A stretch of DNA of 64,000 bases from the NCBI GenBank assembly GCA_030427405.1, contig JAUHXK010000001.1:124001-188000 (forward strand), in the 5' to 3' direction. Every line of letters starts with the position of its first letter. Within the stretch, counting starts at the first letter, position 1. Below the pieces are notes generated by a model. The model searched no databases. It was not told where the DNA came from and saw nothing but the letters and a program-made list of their open reading frames with translations. Origin of the DNA: Alphaproteobacteria bacterium (lineage in GTDB: Bacteria > Pseudomonadota > Alphaproteobacteria > Rhodobacterales > Rhodobacteraceae). Positions 24,059 to 32,390 of this stretch are shown here, piece by piece. The position numbers were made by a program, and so were the translations under genes.

Positions 24059-24270
24059 CGGCCCAGCGGTATCTCGTTATCCTGCATCACCCGTTCCGCA
24101 CGCAGCAGGTCGTCGGACCGCACCATCAGCCGGCGCGGGAATATCCCGATGCCCCCTTCGAGGATGCTCATATTTACGTCCATCTGAAAGCAGTCTATAT
24201 CCTCGCCCTCAAGAAGAGCGGTTGCAAAGGCCAGGACTGTCGGGTCGGTACTGCGCAGTAGTTCTTTCAT
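24055..24270 (-). CDS. DUF2007-family small protein
   Basis: 71 residues. It starts MKELLRSTDPTVLAFATALLEGEDI and continues with ...DVNMSILEGGIGIFPRRLMV, the pattern of DUF2007 putative signal-transducing proteins: two beta-alpha units with a conserved acidic patch. Ends DNEIPLGR. It is the first gene of a two-gene unit with the methyltransferase and diverges from ispB with a 56-base gap containing both promoters. Confidence 0.88.
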   Translation of the reverse strand: MKELLRSTDPTVLAFATALLEGEDIDCFQMDVNMSILEGGIGIFPRRLMVRSDDLLRAERVMQDNEIPLGR

Positions 24271-24326
24271 GGGGATGGATGTAAGGGCAAGGTGCGGTAG
24301 AAGTCGAGCCTTGTATCAGGAGTGTG

Positions 24327-25325
24327 ATGACTATCAGCACAATCGCGAAACCACATGAGCGCCTGGCGGAAATACTGACCGGCGAGATGGATTTGGTAAA
24401 CACGCTGATCCGGACAAGGATGGCGTCGGAACATGCGCCACGCATTCCCGAGGTTACAGCCCACCTGGTGGATGCGGGTGGCAAGCGACTGCGCCCTATG
24501 CTGACATTGGCGGCGGCACGGCTGTTTGGATATGGCGGCGATCACCACATCCGCCTGGCCGCAACGGTCGAGTTCATTCACACCGCGACCCTGTTGCATG
24601 ATGACGTTGTCGACGAAAGCGCCCAGCGGCGCGGGCGGCCCACTGCAAACCTGCTTTGGGACAACAAATCCAGCGTTCTTGTTGGCGACTACCTGTTTTC
24701 ACGCAGTTTCCAGTTGATGGTTGAAACCGGGTCATTGCGTGTGCTGGACATCCTTGCAAACGCCTCGGCAACCATTGCCGAAGGTGAAGTATTGCAGATG
24801 ACCGCCGCCACCGACCTGGCCACTGACGAATCCGTCTATCTGCAGGTTGTGCGCGGCAAGACCGCGGCGTTGTTTTCCGCCGCAACCGAGGTAGGCGGCG
24901 TGATCGCCTCGGCCAGCGAAGATCAGGTCCGGGCCCTGTTTGCCTATGGTGATGCGCTGGGTATCGCGTTTCAGATCGCTGATGATCTGTTGGACTATCA
25001 AGGCGACAGCAAGGCAACGGGCAAGAACGTCGGCGATGACTTCCGCGAACGCAAACTGACCCTGCCGGTCATCAAGGCCGTCGCACAGGCCACGCCCGAG
25101 GAACGCGCGTTTTGGGACAGGACAATCGGCCGGGGCCGCCAGGAAGACGGCGACCTGGACCATGCGCTGAGCCTGATGAACAAATACGGCACGCTGGACG
25201 CAACCCGCGCGGACGCGTTCGACTGGGCGGCCAAGGCAAAATCGGCGCTGGAATCCCTGCCCGATCATGAAATCCGGTCGCTGCTGCGGGACCTGGCCGA
25301 TTACGTGGTCTCGCGCCTTAACTAA
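24327..25325 (+). CDS. ispB: Polyprenyl diphosphate synthase (ubiquinone side chain)
   Basis: 332 residues, long-chain trans-prenyltransferase that builds the isoprenoid tail of ubiquinone. First Asp-rich motif LLHDDVVDES (DDxxD), second IADDLLDYQGD, and the conserved GGKRLRPML near residue 50 are all present, as are KTAALF and GKNVGDDF. AGGAG stands four bases before the ATG at 24327; a GTG one codon upstream is an alternative. The product chain length cannot be read directly, but UQ-10 is usual in this group. Its 3' end overlaps the convergent ispE by 8 bases. Confidence 0.93.
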   Translation: MTISTIAKPHERLAEILTGEMDLVNTLIRTRMASEHAPRIPEVTAHLVDAGGKRLRPMLTLAAARLFGYGGDHHIRLAATVEFIHTATLLHDDVVDESAQRRGRPTANLLWDNKSSVLVGDYLFSRSFQLMVETGSLRVLDILANASATIAEGEVLQMTAATDLATDESVYLQVVRGKTAALFSAATEVGGVIASASEDQVRALFAYGDALGIAFQIADDLLDYQGDSKATGKNVGDDFRERKLTLPVIKAVAQATPEERAFWDRTIGRGRQEDGDLDHALSLMNKYGTLDATRADAFDWAAKAKSALESLPDHEIRSLLRDLADYVVSRLN

Positions 25326-26139
25326 GGGTCGTTGCCCGGCACCACCATTTCGGGTGGGCGGCCCCGATTTCATAGGCGGCAAAATGTGCTGCCTTTTGGG
25401 ACGGATAAAGCCCAAAGCAGGTTGAGCCTGATCCCGACATTCGGGCAAGCAACACATCGCGCGACGCGCCCAGCGCATCCAGAACCTGCGCAACTTCGGG
25501 CGCAATCTGGCAGGCCGGTGTTTCAAGATCGTTGCGCTGGTCGCAAAGCCAGTCGGCACAGTCGCCAACCCCGGAAAACACAGGGATGTTCGGCGGCATT
25601 GCCTGATTTTCGCGCGACGCAAGGGCCGAAAAAACCGACCCTGTGGGCACAGAAACACCCGGATTGACTAAAACCGCGTGAAGTTCGGGCAATTGTACCG
25701 GCTCGATCCGCTCACCAATACCACCCATCCGGGCAGCCCTGGCGTGCATACAGACCGGAACGTCAGCCCCCAACCGCAGCGGGATGTCCGACGAAACGGC
25801 ACTGCCCGCGCTGGCGGCCGCCTTCAAAAAGGCGGCAGCATCCGACGACCCGCCACCGATACCCCCGCCATGGGGCAGAACCTTGTCCAGGCGCACCGAC
25901 CCCGTCCACCCAATTGCTTGCGCGGCCTGCCAGACCAGGTTTCGCGCATCGTCCGGGACACCGGGCGCGTATTCACCGATTACCTCAAGCGTCATCTGCG
26001 CCTGGCGGTTCAGGGCCAGCCTGTCACCCACATCGGCGAATACGACCAGTGAATCCAGCAGATGATACCCATCGGCGCGCTGGCCGGTAACATGCAGGGT
26101 CAGGTTTACCTTGGCGGGCGCAAAGGCCTCAGTTGCCAT
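25318..26139 (-). CDS. ispE: 4-diphosphocytidyl-2-C-methyl-D-erythritol kinase
   Basis: 273 residues, GHMP kinase fold. Phosphorylates CDP-methylerythritol in the MEP isoprenoid pathway, supplying precursors to the neighbouring ispB product. Motifs: N-terminal FAPAKVNLTLHVTGQRADGYH, the ATP-binding glycine-rich loop LPHGGGIGGGSSDAAAFLKA, and C-terminal LARMSGSGSTCFGLY. The start overlaps the TPR gene's stop by 11 bases on the same strand. The convergent overlap with ispB at the other end is 8 bases. Confidence 0.95.
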   Translation of the reverse strand: MATEAFAPAKVNLTLHVTGQRADGYHLLDSLVVFADVGDRLALNRQAQMTLEVIGEYAPGVPDDARNLVWQAAQAIGWTGSVRLDKVLPHGGGIGGGSSDAAAFLKAAASAGSAVSSDIPLRLGADVPVCMHARAARMGGIGERIEPVQLPELHAVLVNPGVSVPTGSVFSALASRENQAMPPNIPVFSGVGDCADWLCDQRNDLETPACQIAPEVAQVLDALGASRDVLLARMSGSGSTCFGLYPSQKAAHFAAYEIGAAHPKWWCRATTLS

Positions 26140-27862
26140 TTGCCACCTTCAGTGGGTCGGCACCTTCGGCGGCCAGAACCGCGTCCAGCCCGGTTTCGAT
26201 CTTACTGCGAATTCGCTCGGGGTCGGCTTCGCCATCGGCATCTTCGGGGTCGATAAAGGACAGCGCGCGCTTCCATTGGAACTCGGCCTCGCGGGCGCGG
26301 CCAACGGCCCAGTAAACATCCCCAAGATGGTCGTTCACGACCGGGTCAACAGGCATCAGCTCGACCGCCCGTTCCATATGCGCGACCGCTTCCTGGTATC
26401 GGCCCAACCGGAACAGGACCCAGCCGAGGCTGTCGACGATATAGCCGCTATCGGGTCGCGCGGCGACCGCCCGCTCGATCATGTCCAGCGCCTCGTCCAG
26501 CTTCTCGCGCCGCTCGACCAGCGAATAGCCAAGGTAGTTCAGAACCTGGGGCTGATCCGGGTTCAGCTCCAGCGCCCGGCGGAAATCGCTTTCGGCGCCA
26601 TCCCAGTTCTTGAGCCGTTCATGAGATATTCCGCGTGCATAATGCAGGAACCAATTGCCGCCCGACTCTGTTTCCGTCAGGTCGATTGCACGGTCATAGG
26701 ACGAAACCGCGCCGGCATAGTCTTCCTGCTGGCGTTGCAGATCGGCCAGGGCGACGTGGACACTGGGCAGGTCCGGCTGCTGGCTGGCCAGCGTCTGAAG
26801 AACCTCGACCGCGGCGTCGACCTTACCCGAGCGGTTCAAAACGTCGGCGCGACCCAATTCGGCAACATGGTGGTCAGTGCTGCCGGAAGGGACCGCGCGA
26901 TAGGCCTCGACCGCCAGATCGTATTGCTGCAACTCTTCCAGCAGCTCGGCGCTCAGCAATATGGCGTCGATGTGATCCGGGCGCAGGTAGCTGGCGATGC
27001 GCGCATACATCAGGACATAGTCATGCGCTGCCTCGGAATTGAGGGCTGCACCCACCGAAAAGTAGATTTCGGCCATACCGTCCCGCGCCGACCGCACATG
27101 CGTAAAGGGCAGGGTTTCACCCGCGCTCAGCCGTGAAACGTAATTGTCGATCGACGGATCGTTCCCGGCGGCGAACACGTCATCCAGGAATTGCAGCGCC
27201 TCCTGATTGCGATCCAGCTGAGACAGAACCTCGGCGCGGGCAAGGGCAGCGCGGCGCGAAAACCGGCCAACGACGCCACCGTTTTCCGCGAATATCGCGT
27301 CTGCGCCCTCGAAATCTCCGACCGAGGCAAGCGCCATCGCCTTGTGATACATTGCGAATTCCGTCAGCCCGTCCTGCGTTGCGACCTGATCGAACTGCTC
27401 CATCGCCTTGGTCATCTGACCCTGGCCCATATACGCCCAGGCGATCATCAACCCGTCGACCAGCGGCCCGACACCCTGCGTTTCCGGATCGCGGGCCAGC
27501 AGTTCGTCCAAACGGTCTTCGGCGACAAGGTTGGCAAAGATGACCATGCGCCCGGCCTGGCTGGACAGGTCCCCGTCCTCCATCGCCTGCGCAATCGGCA
27601 GCGCGCGGTCGACCTGACCCAGCGCTACACGCGCCAGCAGGACACTTTCCTGCAGCTTGGCATTGTAGGGATCGAAATTCAGCGCCTTGGCGTAATATTC
27701 GGCTGCCGCGGCATAGTCGCTTTCATAGATCGCCTGACGCCCGGCCAGATAGGACCCCGCTCCGGTGTCCGCGACAGACGGGCTGGCGAAAGACGCTGTT
27801 ACGAATGCGGCCAATGCCGTGCTGCGAACCAGGGAAACCACGAATATCCTGCCTTTTGCCAT
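26129..27862 (-). CDS. Exported TPR-repeat protein
   Basis: 577 residues. A signal peptide is visible (ALAAFVTASFASPSVADTG, cleavage near SVA/D), so it is periplasmic or outer-membrane associated. The rest consists of tandem tetratricopeptide repeats; clear units include ADYYAKALNFDPYNAKLQ-like segments, SDFRRALELNPDQPQVLNYLG, and a late pair beginning DSLGWVLFRLGRYQEAVAHME and NDHLGDVYWAVGRAREAEFQW. TPR proteins scaffold protein complexes; no partner is evident. It is cotranscribed with ispE downstream, and separated from ETF-QO by a terminator. Confidence 0.9.
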   Translation of the reverse strand: MAKGRIFVVSLVRSTALAAFVTASFASPSVADTGAGSYLAGRQAIYESDYAAAAEYYAKALNFDPYNAKLQESVLLARVALGQVDRALPIAQAMEDGDLSSQAGRMVIFANLVAEDRLDELLARDPETQGVGPLVDGLMIAWAYMGQGQMTKAMEQFDQVATQDGLTEFAMYHKAMALASVGDFEGADAIFAENGGVVGRFSRRAALARAEVLSQLDRNQEALQFLDDVFAAGNDPSIDNYVSRLSAGETLPFTHVRSARDGMAEIYFSVGAALNSEAAHDYVLMYARIASYLRPDHIDAILLSAELLEELQQYDLAVEAYRAVPSGSTDHHVAELGRADVLNRSGKVDAAVEVLQTLASQQPDLPSVHVALADLQRQQEDYAGAVSSYDRAIDLTETESGGNWFLHYARGISHERLKNWDGAESDFRRALELNPDQPQVLNYLGYSLVERREKLDEALDMIERAVAARPDSGYIVDSLGWVLFRLGRYQEAVAHMERAVELMPVDPVVNDHLGDVYWAVGRAREAEFQWKRALSFIDPEDADGEADPERIRSKIETGLDAVLAAEGADPLKVANGN

Positions 27863-27890
27863 TGCTCGACAGGTAAGCTAGGGCTTTGCC

Positions 27891-27933
27891 CGGAAAGAGG
27901 CAATGGCACAGCCTTCACGACCGTGCCATTGCC
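27891..27933 (-). terminator. Terminator after ETF-QO
   Basis: A perfect 11-bp inverted repeat GGCAATGGCAC / GTGCCATTGCC with a 13-base loop occupies 27899-27933. Read on the minus strand it is followed by TCTTTCC. It starts 12 bases past the ETF-QO stop and separates that gene from the TPR gene. Confidence 0.8.
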
Positions 27934-27944
27934 CAGATTCTTGC

Positions 27945-29591
27945 CTACATATTGGGGTAATTCGGTCCATCGCCGCCTTGGGGCGTGGTCCAGGTGATGT
28001 TCTGGCTGGGATCCTTGATGTCACATGTCTTGCAGTGAACGCAGTTCTGGAAGTTGATCACGAACCGCGGCTCGCCGTCTTCCTCGACCAGCTCGTAAAC
28101 ACCTGCGGGACAGTAGCGCTGTGCCGGTTCGTCAAACTTGGGCAGGTTGACCTTGACCGGGATATCGGGGTCGCCAAGTTTCAGGTGGCAGGGCTGGCTT
28201 TCCTCGTGATTGGTCATCGCGAACGAGACATTGGTCAGCCGGTCGAAGGACAGCGTGCCATCGGGTTTGGGATAGTCGATCGGGCTGTGCTTGCTGGCAT
28301 CTTCGGTCGCTTCGGCGTCGGTCTTTCCGTGACCCATCGTCCCGAACAACGAAAACCCAAGCGTGTTGGTCCACATATCGAAACCGCCCAGGGCAAGTGA
28401 CGGCAACAGCCCCCATTTCGACCACATCGGCTTGACGTTGCGCACTTTTTTCAGGTCTGCGCCGATGGGACCGTCATGCACATCCGCCTCGTAGGCGGTC
28501 AGTTCGTCGCCCGAACGGTCGGCCTTGATCGCGTCAAAGGCGGCCTCGGCCGCGGCTTTGCCCGACAGCATCGCATTATGGTTACCCTTGATCCGAGGTA
28601 CGTTGACCATACCCGCCGAGCATCCCAGCAGCGCAACACCAGGGGCCACCAGTTTCGGCATCGACTGATACCCGCCCTCGGTGATCGCACGCGCGCCGTA
28701 AGCCACGCGTTTGCCGCCTTTCAGCAACTCGGCCACAACGGGATGATGCTTGAAGCGCTGGAATTCCATATAGGGGTACAGATACGGGTTCTTGTAGTTC
28801 AGGTGCACCACAAAACCGACATAGACCTGATTGTTTTCAAGGTGATAGATGAAGGATCCGCCGCCTGCGTTGCTGCCAAGGGGCCAGCCCATCGTGTGCG
28901 TGACGCTGCCTTCCTTGTGCTTGGCCGGATCGATCTCCCAGATCTCTTTCATGCCGACGCCGTATTTCTGCGGCTCTTTCCCCGCGGACAGGTCGTATTT
29001 GGCGATCACTTCTTTTGAAAGCGACCCACGCACACCCTCGGACAAAAAGACATACTTGCCGTGCAGTTCCATGCCCGGCTCGGTGTTGGGGCCGTAGGAC
29101 CCGTCGGGTTCCAGGCCAAAGACACCGGCAACCACGCCCTTGACCTCGCCATTGTCGCCATAAACCAGCTCGGAGCAGGCCATGCCGGGGAAGATTTCCA
29201 CGCCCAGCTCTTCGGCCTGTTCGGCCATCCAACGGCACACATTGCCCATCGAGACGATATAGTTGCCATGGTTGTTCATAAGCGGCGGCATAGGCGCGTT
29301 GGGAATGCGGATATGACCCGCCTCGCCCAGCATATAGAAATTGTCTTCCTTGACCGGCACGTTCAGCGGCGCGCCTTTTTCCTTCCAGTCAGGGATCAGC
29401 GCATCCAGCCCACACGGGTCCAGTACCGCGCCGGACAGAATATGTGCGCCCACTTCGGACCCTTTTTCCAGAACCACGACATTCAGGTCGGCGTCCAGCT
29501 GTTTCAGACGGATGGCCGCCGACAGACCAGCAGGGCCGGCCCCAACGATCACCACGTCGTATTCCATCGCTTCGCGTTCAATCTCGGCCAT
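27945..29591 (-). CDS. Electron transfer flavoprotein-ubiquinone oxidoreductase
   Basis: 548 residues, full length for ETF-QO. Passes electrons from fatty-acid and amino-acid dehydrogenases, through ETF, to ubiquinone at the inner membrane. Visible: FAD motif VIVGAGPAGLSAAIRL near the N-terminus, the flavin-proximal GSEVGAHILSGAV, quinone-binding region in the middle, and at the C-terminus the 4Fe-4S cluster motif with CPAGVY followed by NCVHCKTCDIKDP. ATG at 29591 gives MAEIEREAMEYDVV; an in-frame extension upstream is unlikely. The acyl-CoA dehydrogenase at 41829 would feed it. Confidence 0.97.
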   Translation of the reverse strand: MAEIEREAMEYDVVIVGAGPAGLSAAIRLKQLDADLNVVVLEKGSEVGAHILSGAVLDPCGLDALIPDWKEKGAPLNVPVKEDNFYMLGEAGHIRIPNAPMPPLMNNHGNYIVSMGNVCRWMAEQAEELGVEIFPGMACSELVYGDNGEVKGVVAGVFGLEPDGSYGPNTEPGMELHGKYVFLSEGVRGSLSKEVIAKYDLSAGKEPQKYGVGMKEIWEIDPAKHKEGSVTHTMGWPLGSNAGGGSFIYHLENNQVYVGFVVHLNYKNPYLYPYMEFQRFKHHPVVAELLKGGKRVAYGARAITEGGYQSMPKLVAPGVALLGCSAGMVNVPRIKGNHNAMLSGKAAAEAAFDAIKADRSGDELTAYEADVHDGPIGADLKKVRNVKPMWSKWGLLPSLALGGFDMWTNTLGFSLFGTMGHGKTDAEATEDASKHSPIDYPKPDGTLSFDRLTNVSFAMTNHEESQPCHLKLGDPDIPVKVNLPKFDEPAQRYCPAGVYELVEEDGEPRFVINFQNCVHCKTCDIKDPSQNITWTTPQGGDGPNYPNM

Positions 29592-29728
29592 CGCGGGCTC
29601 CTTAGCTAACTTTTCCGAATTGGCGCTTTCACCGCATGGTCTGCGCAATTTTGTTACTCGGCTGATTACCCGTTTGCAAAGACCTTGGTCAATCGAAACA
29701 CGGCGTAACATCGCTGCGATGCGGCAAA

Positions 29729-30184
29729 TTAGCCTTCAGGGGCGTCACCCATCAGGTATCTGGGACCGCTGCCGCGCGCCTGGGCCCGATCATCGGGATT
29801 GTACAGCGCACATTTGGGCAGGCTCAGGCAACCGCAGCCGATACAGCCGTCCAGATCATCCCGAAGCCGTGTCAGAGTATCGATTCGCTGGTCAAGGCGG
29901 GCGCGCAAATCCTTGCTGATGCTTTTCCAATCCTGCGGTGTCGGCGTGCGGTTTCCGGGCAGGCCAGACAGGACAGTACGGATTTCCGGCAAGGTTAGGC
30001 CGAACTGCTGCGCAATCATGACAAAGCTCAGGCGCCGGATGTCGGCACGTTGATATCGCCGCTGCCCGCCTGGGTTGCGCCAGGGCGAAATCAGGCCCTG
30101 TGCCTCGTAATACCGGATCGCCGATACCGCCAGCCCCGTTCGGCGCGCCAGCGCACCGATGGACAACCCTTCTGAAACCGCCAT
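29729..30184 (-). CDS. soxR: Redox-sensitive transcriptional activator SoxR
   Basis: 151 residues, MerR-family. Senses oxidants or redox-cycling compounds through a [2Fe-2S] cluster: the C-terminal cluster motif CIGCGCLSLPKC (C-x2-C-x-C-x5-C) is complete, followed by ALYNPDD. The N-terminal winged helix SIGALARRTGLAVSAIRYYEAQG is intact, and a coiled coil joins the two. It is divergent from the VOC gene at 30273 across a single palindrome. ATG at 30184 is used. Unlike enteric SoxR there is no SoxS-like gene nearby, so it presumably activates its target directly. Confidence 0.95.
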   Translation of the reverse strand: MAVSEGLSIGALARRTGLAVSAIRYYEAQGLISPWRNPGGQRRYQRADIRRLSFVMIAQQFGLTLPEIRTVLSGLPGNRTPTPQDWKSISKDLRARLDQRIDTLTRLRDDLDGCIGCGCLSLPKCALYNPDDRAQARGSGPRYLMGDAPEG

Positions 30185-30205
30185 GAAAAACCTCGCAAAA
30201 ATATC

Positions 30206-30236
30206 TTGACCTAAAGTTAGGTTTAGAAATTACGGT
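30206..30236 (+). promoter_or_regulatory. SoxR-type promoter upstream of the VOC gene
   Basis: TTGACC (30206-30211) is followed after a 19-base spacer by TACGGT (30231-30236). Long spacers are diagnostic of MerR-family-activated promoters. Centred in this region is the palindrome ACCTAAAGTTAGGT (30209-30222), whose ACCT / AGGT arms match the outer part of the classical SoxR box. The -10 is weak (3 of 6), as expected for an activator-dependent promoter. It would drive the gene at 30273 and may also autoregulate soxR. Confidence 0.65.
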
Positions 30237-30272
30237 GAGTCGAAGCAAGCCCAAACCTGGAAAGGAGTTCCC

Positions 30273-30653
30273 ATGATGGCGACACTTGAACATACCAATT
30301 TCACCGTCCGCGACCCCAAGGCATCCGCTGACTGGATGAAAACCGTCTTTGGCTGGAAAACCCGCTGGGAAGGCCCGTCGATTGCGGGTGGCTATACGGT
30401 GCATGTGGGCAGCCAGCACACGTATCTTGCCCTGTACGCACCCGCTGACCCGCAGCCCGCAGGCGAAAGCAGCTATGATACGGTTGGCGGCCTGAACCAT
30501 GTCGGCGTTCTGGTAGAAGACATCGACGCCACCGAAGCCAAGGTTCGTGCCGCCGGATTCGCACCGCATAATCACGCGGATTATGAACCGGGTCGGCGGT
30601 TCTATTTCGACGATGACAACGGCATCGAGTTCGAGGTGGTCCAATATGATTGA
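30273..30653 (+). CDS. VOC (glyoxalase/bleomycin-resistance)-family protein
   Basis: 126 residues, one vicinal oxygen chelate domain built of two beta-alpha-beta modules: LEHTNFTVRDPKASADWMKTVFGWK, and LNHVGVLVEDIDATEAKVRAAGF. The metal ligands of glyoxalase-type enzymes appear as His in EHTNF, His in LNHVG and Glu in IEFEVVQYD. The enzyme could be a dioxygenase, isomerase or resistance protein; substrate unknown. Good ribosome site (AAAGGAG) before the ATG at 30273. The SoxR box upstream suggests it is induced by redox-active compounds. Confidence 0.9.
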   Translation: MMATLEHTNFTVRDPKASADWMKTVFGWKTRWEGPSIAGGYTVHVGSQHTYLALYAPADPQPAGESSYDTVGGLNHVGVLVEDIDATEAKVRAAGFAPHNHADYEPGRRFYFDDDNGIEFEVVQYD

Positions 30654-30890
30654 ACTGCTTTGGCTTGGAACTGATGTGCAGCGCTGGCGCCGCGGCGACC
30701 TTCTTGGGCATCGCCACAGACGGCCGCCACGCCCAACACGGCGGCGTTAAGGCGCAATTCCGCCGCCGCCACGGCCATGGCCTCTTGCAATTCACGCGCC
30801 ATTTGGGTCAGGTATTCGCCAACCCATCATTCGCCCCGACGCTTGTTCAATGCGGCGGGGCGACTCAATTTATGCGTGGACAAAGACACT

Positions 30891-31361
30891 ATGGAAAAAG
30901 TTCCAATGACGCCTAAGGGCTTCTCCGCGCTCGAATCAGAGCTGAAACAGCTCAAATCCGTCGAGCGCCCCGCGATTATCGAAGCTATCGCCTCTGCGCG
31001 CGAGCTTGGTGACCTCAAGGAAAACGCCGAATACCATTCGGCGCGCGAAAAGCAGGGCTTTATCGAAGGGCGCATCAAAGAGCTTGAGGGCATCCTGTCC
31101 CTGGCCGATGTAATTGATCCCAGCAAGCTGAAAGGCGCGATCAAGTTTGGCGCCAAGGTGACGCTTGTCGACGAGGACACCGACGAGGAAAAGACCTGGC
31201 AGATTGTCGGTGAATACGAGGCAAACATCGAAAACGGCCTGCTCAATATCAAGTCGCCGATCGCGCGGGCCTTGATCGGCAAGGACGAGGGCGACAGCGT
31301 CGAGGTCCGCACCCCGGGCGGCGTGCGCTATTACGAAGTTCTGACCATCGAATACGCCTGA
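30891..31361 (+). CDS. greA: Transcription elongation factor GreA
   Basis: 156 residues. Rescues backtracked RNA polymerase by stimulating transcript cleavage. N-terminal coiled coil with the acidic tip ([21 protein letters not shown] and E residues at the tip intact) and C-terminal FKBP-like domain beginning near residue 80 ([18 protein letters not shown]), ending [15 protein letters not shown] at 30891 gives [11 protein letters not shown], the usual alphaproteobacterial start. The 237 bases upstream hold no convincing gene. Confidence 0.96.
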   Translation: MEKVPMTPKGFSALESELKQLKSVERPAIIEAIASARELGDLKENAEYHSAREKQGFIEGRIKELEGILSLADVIDPSKLKGAIKFGAKVTLVDEDTDEEKTWQIVGEYEANIENGLLNIKSPIARALIGKDEGDSVEVRTPGGVRYYEVLTIEYA

Positions 31362-31375
31362 CCGGAGCGTTCATT

Positions 31376-32371
31376 ATGTCGGGACCAGACCCTGACCACG
31401 AAAACGACCGACCGACATCGCTGGGTATCTATGATCGCCCGGGACGCCCCGCCGTCACCGCCATTGAAATCGTGGCTGTGGCGCTTAGCGTTGTCTGGTT
31501 GATTTTTTCGCTGGTTTTCCTGGTGTTTCCCGGCCAGGGCCAGGGCGGTGGCCTTGTGGTGACCTTGCTTGGGGTTTTCATGCCGGTCGCCATGATCTGG
31601 GTTGCGGCGACGGCCATGCGTGCAAGCCGCATCATGCGCGAGGAAAGCGCGCGATTGCAGACCGCGATTGATGCGATCCGCCAAGCCTATGTCGTTCAGC
31701 AGCAACGGGCCGCCAGCACCTATGAGCCGGCGGTAACCAAGAAACTGGATGAAATCGCGCAGGCCACGAAAAAGACCGAAGACACGCTTGCCACGTTTTC
31801 ATCCAAGCGCGCTGAACCAGCGCGATCCAACACCCGGACGGCTGCACAGGCCGACCAGACATCGCTGGCGCTGGGAACCTCTGCCGAAGACATCGCGCCG
31901 CGGCTGCCGACGGATATTTTCATCCGCGCCCTCAATTTCCCCGCGACTCAGGACGATGCCGAAGGGTTCGACGCCTTGCGCGCAGCGCTAAAGGACCGAA
32001 AGGCCGCGCAACTGATCCAAGCCTCGCAGGATGTTCTGACGCTGCTCAGCCAGGAAGGCATTTACATGGACGACCTGCGCCCGGATATGGCGCGGCCGGA
32101 AATCTGGCGGCAGTTCGCCCAGGGCGCGCGTGGGCGGTCCATTGCTGCGCTGGGTGGGATTCGCGATCGTTCATCATTGGCGCTGACGGCGGCGCGCATG
32201 AAACAGGACCCGATTTTCCGGGATGCCGCGCACCATTTTCTGCGCAGGTTCGACACCATGATCGTCGATTTCGAACCCGAAGCCAGCGATGCCGATCTTA
32301 CCGCACTGGGCGATACCCGCACGGCGCGGGCCTTCATGCTTGTCGGCCGCGTCGCCGGAACGTTCGACTGA
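31376..32371 (+). CDS. Two-helix membrane protein of unknown function
   Basis: 331 residues. Two membrane helices near the N-terminus (IEIVAVALSVVWLIFSLVFLVF about 30-51, and GGLVVTLLGVFMPVAMIWVAATAM about 57-80) precede a coiled-coil stretch (about 80-140) and a mostly helical C-terminal domain (about 180-320) rich in Arg and Leu. I recognise no enzymatic motif. The gene follows greA by 14 bases, with GGAGCG before its ATG, so it may be cotranscribed. Proteins of this layout are conserved in Rhodobacterales, but the role is unknown. Confidence 0.82.
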   Translation: MSGPDPDHENDRPTSLGIYDRPGRPAVTAIEIVAVALSVVWLIFSLVFLVFPGQGQGGGLVVTLLGVFMPVAMIWVAATAMRASRIMREESARLQTAIDAIRQAYVVQQQRAASTYEPAVTKKLDEIAQATKKTEDTLATFSSKRAEPARSNTRTAAQADQTSLALGTSAEDIAPRLPTDIFIRALNFPATQDDAEGFDALRAALKDRKAAQLIQASQDVLTLLSQEGIYMDDLRPDMARPEIWRQFAQGARGRSIAALGGIRDRSSLALTAARMKQDPIFRDAAHHFLRRFDTMIVDFEPEASDADLTALGDTRTARAFMLVGRVAGTFD

Positions 32372-32390
32372 CCGGTTTTCTGCGCAAACG

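Noticed and set aside
30602..30802. Minus-strand 66-codon frame between the VOC gene and greA
   Set aside because: It runs into the end of the VOC gene, has no ribosome site and no motif. I left the 237-base gap without a gene.
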